Below, piece by piece: positions 58,735 to 64,000 of a stretch of DNA of 64,000 nucleotides. Below the pieces are notes generated by a model. The model saw nothing but the letters and a program-made list of their open reading frames with translations, searched no databases and was not told the origin of the DNA. This DNA is from Rostratula benghalensis (Eukaryota; Chordata; Aves; Charadriiformes; Rostratulidae): the NCBI GenBank assembly GCA_013399305.1, contig VXAI01000274.1:2341-66340 (forward strand), given 5' to 3'. The translations under genes and the position numbers were made by a program. Each line of letters begins with the position of its first letter. The first letter of the stretch is position 1.

Positions 58735-58905
58735 AAGGCAATGGTGTCTGCCCCAAAGTGCTTGCTGCTGAAAGTTCACATCAGATGAAGGGAATGATAC
58801 TCTCATCGCAAATTAATGGGTGGGAAGCTGAGTCTTATCCTGTCCAAGTGACCTATCCAAGGTCATACTGTGCCAACTTTTGTGAGGAATGATTGCCATG
58901 CGCTA
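58735..58905 (-). repeat. MIR/L2-like ancient repeat
   Basis: TGTCTGCCCCAAAGTGCTTG matches the L2-type 'ctgccccaaagagctta' block. Further right, GGGTGGGAAGCTGAGTCTTA and CCAAGTGACCTATCCAAGGT then CATACTG match the MIR core in reverse ('gatgaggaaactgaggca...taagtgacttgcccaaggtcacacag'). Confidence 0.6.
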
Positions 58906-61900
58906 AGGCATGATTTTACAAAGCCCAGCCTGCTCTGTGGTAACTTTCTGGGTGATTCTTTAAGCATCTATTACAATAGTGATGTATGACGTAGCTCAAA
59001 GTGAAGTGTGTGGATAGAGAGTGACCATGTTAGGACATACAATTAGGTCAGAGGAGCTAGAATTGAGCCAGTTGGCATCCTGTTTACCCACATGGCATTT
59101 TTCTCATTTATTCAAGACTTGGGTCTGTGATGGAGGATGAGTTGAGCTCTGTCGTCATTTATTCGTTGCTACAGAATTAGCCTGTCTTTGATGCTTCCTT
59201 GTTTCTCCTTCCTCTTCCACTTGTTTAACCAGCATAAGAACTTTCTGAAGTACTCAGACACATTTCTGAAATTTCTTTTCAATGCACTGGGATTCAAGCC
59301 TAGTTTTGCCTCGCACAGTAGCTACAGTTTTAATTGTGGTTCAGATTCCAGAAGGATTCTTCACAAAGTTTGTTTTTATGGGTTGTCAGGTAGGAATTGT
59401 AATACAGAATGGGCTTATGCTGTATACGAAGTTATAGTAATGGAAAAACTTTATCACGGCAATCCTAGTCCAGTCAGTCAATGAGCAGTCTCCTCCAAAT
59501 AGCCAAAATTTTTGGAAACACTCAAATACCCCTAAATCAGACTTCCTGCTTATTTATTCCAGTTTTATATTGCCATGACCCTGCTGAAGCCAGGGAAGCA
59601 GCCTTAAATCAGGTTTCAAATGTCCTTGAAGCAGTTCCCTGTCACAGAAAGAAAGAAACCCCATAACTTCAAATAATTAAAAAAGGGAAAAACAGATGAT
59701 GGCATAATTACTTTTAAGACTAGGTTAGCACTTGTTTGCTTAATGCACCTGGCTAATCCAGTTGTCTGGGTCTGAGTACAGAGCTTACTGCTACTTTTTC
59801 TTGCATGAAAAGCTGTTTATATCATGGTTTTGGACACACATGCACTGATTTCTGAGATTTTCTATTAATACTTAGTCATCACTTGTCAACTTTACAAAGC
59901 AACAATGGGTTTGGTGGCAGGAAAGCATGGAAGGAAGGCTCCCCATCATCAGAGGTAGCTAGTAAGGCATTTCTCTGTCTTCTTCAAGGCTCAGTACTTT
60001 CACTGACGCTGCTGATATCTCAATGAGCCAGTCCAACAACAACATTTTGTGAGATCTCATCTGGCTGGTTAACCATTAGCTTAAACTGTGGTAAAGCTGC
60101 CACAGTTAGCTTTAATAAAAATGAAAGTCAGACAAAGCCAGATAGAGTGCAGAGTAAGTTAATGTTTGCTTGAGAACCATTGCCTACAGAAGAATGTGTG
60201 TCTGCATCATAGATTATGGTTGATTTTGGGTGGTCTTGGTTGTAATTGAGGGTGGCACTAAGGTCCAGATCGGTGACAGTGGCAGAATTTGTGCATTTAC
60301 AGGCAAATAGGTAAATGCAGGTGGAACTTGACTTGTGTGGTGGTGGCTTACTCTTCTTCTGGGCATTTATGTTAAAAGCCTGCCATGCTATTTGACAGCT
60401 GTCCATACTCCTGAACAGTCTCAGTCAGCCATATTCCACTTTGGCAGGTATCTAAAATCTGAGTTACCTGAGCTCCTTTGTTCTATGCGCTCCTTTTGCG
60501 TCTTCTGAGATAGCATGGGAGAGGGTAACTGCAGACTAAGTGCTCTACACTGTTTCAGATATTGAAAGGAAGCTGGATATCATGGAAGTTGTTGCTGGAG
60601 GTGTACTGTTTTTCACTTTTAGCAGTGCTAAAATAGGCACTAAATGAGGAAACAGTATCTGGGTCTGTGAAAAGCATTTGGAACTTTGCTGTACTTAGTT
60701 TTCATTAAGACCATTAAGGAGAGCTTGCACTATAAAGGCCACTTTAAAACTTACTCTGTGTAAATTAGTAAAAATCCTCAGAAATTTTTTAGACAGCAGA
60801 CACTTTAAGTGCAAGGTAAAGCAATATAATATCATATTTATTTAATTCAGTCTAAACTCTCCCTGCCTTCCCTCCCCCAAATGCAGAGTCAGTGTCCCTT
60901 ACCCACTAAACACGTCCTGGGTGTTTTTTCAGTGCTGTGTGGGCAGATGGTCTGTATGTAACACAGCTTGGTATATCTCATGTCTTTATGAATGGGACTA
61001 GGTTTTGGTGGAAAAAAAAAGTCTTTCCATTCTTTTGAGGAATTTCCCTCCTCCAGAAATGACCTGTCTGTCATTAAAGCCAGAAGTATTGATAGCACAA
61101 GGGAGGGAAAGTAGATTGCTGGAAGATCTTGCAGAGCAGTTAACATGCTGAATTCTTTCATGATAGATATCCTCTCTCAGAAAGAGCTGGACTCTGATTT
61201 AGGCACTGAATTAAATGAGGAGGGATTTTTTTAATATGCTCAGCATTCTGAGCTTTATTGGAAACCTGTCTCTTATTTGGGTGTCTGAGATTTGAGCTCT
61301 TTTGAGAATCTTTCTCAGAGTAACCCAAAGGCCACTAGGACTTGACTTCTTCACTCCTTTTATGGCTTTCAAGAATTTTGCTATGAAAATTCTCCCATGG
61401 AAAGCTTTTTCTCCAGCTTAGGAGCCAAATTCTTCCTCCTAATATCAGTGACATACAATTGTGTAATAGAGGTTGTATATGAAGGTATTTTGACTGTGAA
61501 AGAGAAAGGCAGCTTAGAGGTATGATGGGGTGAGCAAACCGAGAGAATCCCCTGTGATCTTTGAAAAGTTAAGTCACATACTCCCAGCGCAGCACCAGCT
61601 GATGTGGGAAGGAGTAAAGTTGTCTCCTATTTCTGTTCCCTTTGAGAAGATCAGCCCTTCAGGGGTGCTCCCCCTCCCTCACTGAATGTGCTGAACTGGC
61701 AGGCAGTGGCAGAATGGAGACACCTGAAGTGGCTTGAAAACAGTTTGGGTGCAAGGAGTAGTCTGGCTGCGGCAACACAGAGCTCAATAAAACCAGCAAA
61801 TTTATTTCCCGGTCCAGCTCCAGCCTAGGACACCCCCATTGCCCCTATTAACTTATTCTGCACTCCTCTTGTTTTCCTTCTCCTGCAAAGAACCAGGATT

Positions 61901-62185
61901 TGGCCACTTTTGTGCAAGTTGGTTAATTTTGTAGTAGTTAGCTGTGAGTTAGTTTTCTTATATCATGTTTGGGCAACTAAATAATTAGCCTGCTTTGGAA
62001 AATGCTGAGTCTACAACAGCTCCCAGTGAAGTGAAGAGAATTACAGACTACTCAGCAATCTGGAAAACGAGACCTTTTGCTTATTAAATATGGAGTTGGG
62101 AACTGAATTTATGATGTTCATTTTTTTTTGAAATTTGAAGCTGCATAAACTACAGCTTATATTAGGGTTCTACACATATGAAGTT
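58906..62185. other. single-copy DNA, no gene seen
   Basis: Chance frames only, for example 59188-59484 (plus) and 60889-61161 (minus). No repeat family was recognised. Confidence 0.4.
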
Positions 62186-62350
62186 ACTAAAGGGCTAATA
62201 AAAAACCAGTAACTATTTCTATAAATGACTGATCAGTTGTTGCAAAGTCCCACATTTTTTATTTTGAACTAAAGGGCTAATAAGAACTAGTAGCCATTTC
62301 TATAAATGACAGATCAGTTGTTGCAAAGTCCCACATTTTTTTATTTTTAA
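62186..62350 (+). repeat. 82-bp tandem duplication
   Basis: Two head-to-tail copies start at 62186 and 62268 with ACTAAAGGGCTAATAA and share TTTCTATAAATGAC, GATCAGTTGTTGCAAAGTCC and CACATTTTTT. By eye they are about 90 percent identical. This is a local, fairly recent duplication without coding capacity. Confidence 0.93.
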
Positions 62351-63781
62351 ATACTGCTTAAAACTGCCTATAATACACCCATTCATGTACTTTTAATGTA
62401 CCTTTGACCTCTGTAACATAAAAGTATTGTTCCTTTGTCAATTTTATATCTCCAGAACATCATGTGTGGCCATGATACATTTGTAGAAGGGATCCTTTGG
62501 TTGAAGTGGCTGCTGACTGAAGTCAGCTGGGGCTAACTTCAATCCAGCACAAGAATCTCGGTTTGAGGACCCAAATAATGGGGCACTGTAGTCTTGTGGA
62601 GAGCTTAACCAGGCAGAGAACGGAAGCAGGTTCTTTGAATGGCCTTCCTTTGTCCACCGTCATGAAATCAAGAAGCAAATCTTTTGAAAAACAGTAGGCA
62701 ATAATTCCCATGGGGCTTTCCTAGACTCATCCATCATGGAGAAAATCCAATTTTCCCTTTTTCTTTATTATACTCCAAGAAGCCTCATGACCAGTTAGGT
62801 CATTTTAGCTTTAAACATTAAGTTGGCTAAGACATTTTAATTAGTAGATGCTTTTCAAAATCTAGACTGTAATCCTCCACCCAAATCCTAAGAATAATGA
62901 TCCATACTTTTTGTTAAATGCTTAATGGTTTTTGAGTGAAAAGTATTTTGTTTATGATGTTCCTGTTGAATAATAATTATTAGTAGTGCCAATGTACCTT
63001 TTTTTTCTTCTTTTCCTAAAGATCTAGGAGGTGTTTGACTTCCCACCAGAGAGCTGATTTGAGACTGTTTTACTCAGTCAAAGTCCACTTCTATGGGTAT
63101 TTATATGGTAATAAAGTGCCAGGCCTAGTGTTTCGGTTAGACTGTATCCCAGTTACACTGACCTATTAAAGTGTTCATTCATTAATTCATTCATTTCCTG
63201 GCTCCTTCCAGAATGTCCTACAAAGATATTTTGCCAACCTTGTTTACATAAATTCCCCATTGTGCTTTGCATTTTTATTAAATAAAGGTGGTGTTTGAAA
63301 TAGCTTGTAAATTGACAGGATACAAATTAGTGGGAAAGCAAACATTGAGGAGTCAGTGATGTCTCTTGGTGAGCTTTGAAAAACATTCTATTTAGAACCA
63401 TTTGTGCAGATGTATCATTTATTTTTCTGCTTTCCCCCTTCCTTCATTTGTTATAACTAGGAAATTTGCATGAAAATTGGTTGTGGGTTTTTTTTTTTTT
63501 TTTTTTTTTTTTTTTCCCCAATGTTTACCTGCTTTGACTGTTTATTTTACATCTGCAGTTTTAATGCTCTACTTTTTTTTTTGTGACATCATTGTTCATT
63601 GCTGGGGAGATGATAGTGATGTCACAGAAGGCACAGTTTGTACGACTGAATGCTTTTTGACACTGAGGATGACTAGAAAACCTTTCTTTCTCTTGGGCCA
63701 CAAGTTGTTGCTGGCTGATGGCTGTCATTCTCTTGTGGAGCCTACACATCACCATGTAATGATCAGTGCCCTTGTGGAAGG
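62351..63781. other. AT-rich DNA with simple repeats
   Basis: An ATTC-type short repeat lies near 63174-63197 and T28 at 63488-63515. No gene was recognised. A 105-codon plus frame at 63477-63794 runs through the T-run and into CR1 and is not real. Confidence 0.45.
63488..63515. repeat. poly(T), 28 nt
   Basis: Uninterrupted T28. It could be the tail of a minus-strand retroposon, but no body is recognised on its right-hand side. Confidence 0.9.
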
Positions 63782-63976
63782 CACTTTACTCTGATGGTGG
63801 CAGAGCACTGGAACAGGCTGCCCAGAGAGATGGTGGAGTCTCCATCTCTGGAGATATTCAAAACCCAGCTGGACATGCTCCTGTGTAACCTCCTTGAGGT
63901 GGACCTGCTTTGGCAGGGGGTTGGAACAGATGATCTCCAGAGGTCCCTTCCAACCCCGTATCACTCTGATTCTATA
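63782..63976 (+). mobile_element. CR1 LINE 3' end fragment
   Basis: This reads CACTTTACTCTGATGGTGGC, AGAGCACTGGAACAGGCTGC, CAGAGAGATGGTGGAGTCTC and then ATGATCTCCAGAGGTCCCTT, CCAACCCCGTATCACTCTG and ATTCTAT. It is a typical 195-bp 5'-truncated CR1 tail ending near 63976. Confidence 0.93.
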
Positions 63977-64000
63977 TTTTTATGTGTCACAAAACAGCCA

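Noticed and set aside
1..64000. CRISPR array, bacterial operon, phage or endogenous virus
   Set aside because: No regularly spaced repeats, no prokaryotic gene organisation, and no LTR, gag, pol or env-like frame was seen; the window is vertebrate noncoding DNA.

Overview
The window looks like bird nuclear DNA, mostly intergenic or deep intronic. The main evidence is a set of CR1 retrotransposon 3' ends carrying the conserved CR1 ORF2 tail, the 'GGTCCCTTCCAACC' block and the ATTCTATG terminal repeats usual in birds. The background is AT-rich and CpG-poor, and two GC-rich islands are interrupted by runs of N. Short, very old L2-, MIR- and CR1-like relics fit an amniote lineage with slow repeat turnover. 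I cannot name the species or the neighbouring genes. I found no convincing protein-coding host gene: nearly all reading frames here are short chance frames or pieces of CR1.

Layout. 0-9 kb: AT-rich single-copy DNA with a possible 64-nt exon (998-1061), a tiny CpG-dense patch (1517-1556), a possible TATA-containing regulatory block (about 1690-2180), faint old repeats, and a degraded L1-like ORF2 remnant (about 7890-8560), which is unexpected in a bird. 9-13 kb: an old CR1 tail, a younger CR1 (minus strand), then CpG island A around a 137-bp gap, with a YY1/TISU-like start element on the minus strand. 13-32 kb: single-copy DNA, a cluster of three CR1 pieces (17.7-19.4 kb), possible regulatory blocks near 20.5 and 22.4 kb, a MIR-like relic and a 0.5-kb L2 relic (23.7-24.7 kb), another MIR-like relic (26 kb) and two more CR1 copies (29.5 and 30.7 kb).

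32-46 kb: a diverged direct repeat of unknown family (33.65 and 34.24 kb), an internal-only CR1 fragment with an open reading frame (35.8-36.0 kb), and two motif-rich blocks (38.9-39.5 and 42.5-43.3 kb) with paired octamers and palindromes. 46-50 kb: two CR1 copies in the same direction, then CpG island B with a canonical G-quadruplex motif overlapping a perfect 31-bp inverted repeat, a 190-bp gap and promoter-proximal-looking sequence. 50-64 kb: an L2 tail, a 1-kb ancient CR1 on the minus strand that still shows reverse-transcriptase residues, MIR-like relics, microsatellites, an 82-bp tandem duplication and a terminal CR1 on the plus strand.

No operon-like or co-working gene set is visible. 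The best places for real function are the two CpG islands, as candidate promoters whose first exons may be partly hidden in the gaps, and the motif-rich single-copy blocks as candidate enhancers. All conservation statements are untested here and would need alignment to other birds.
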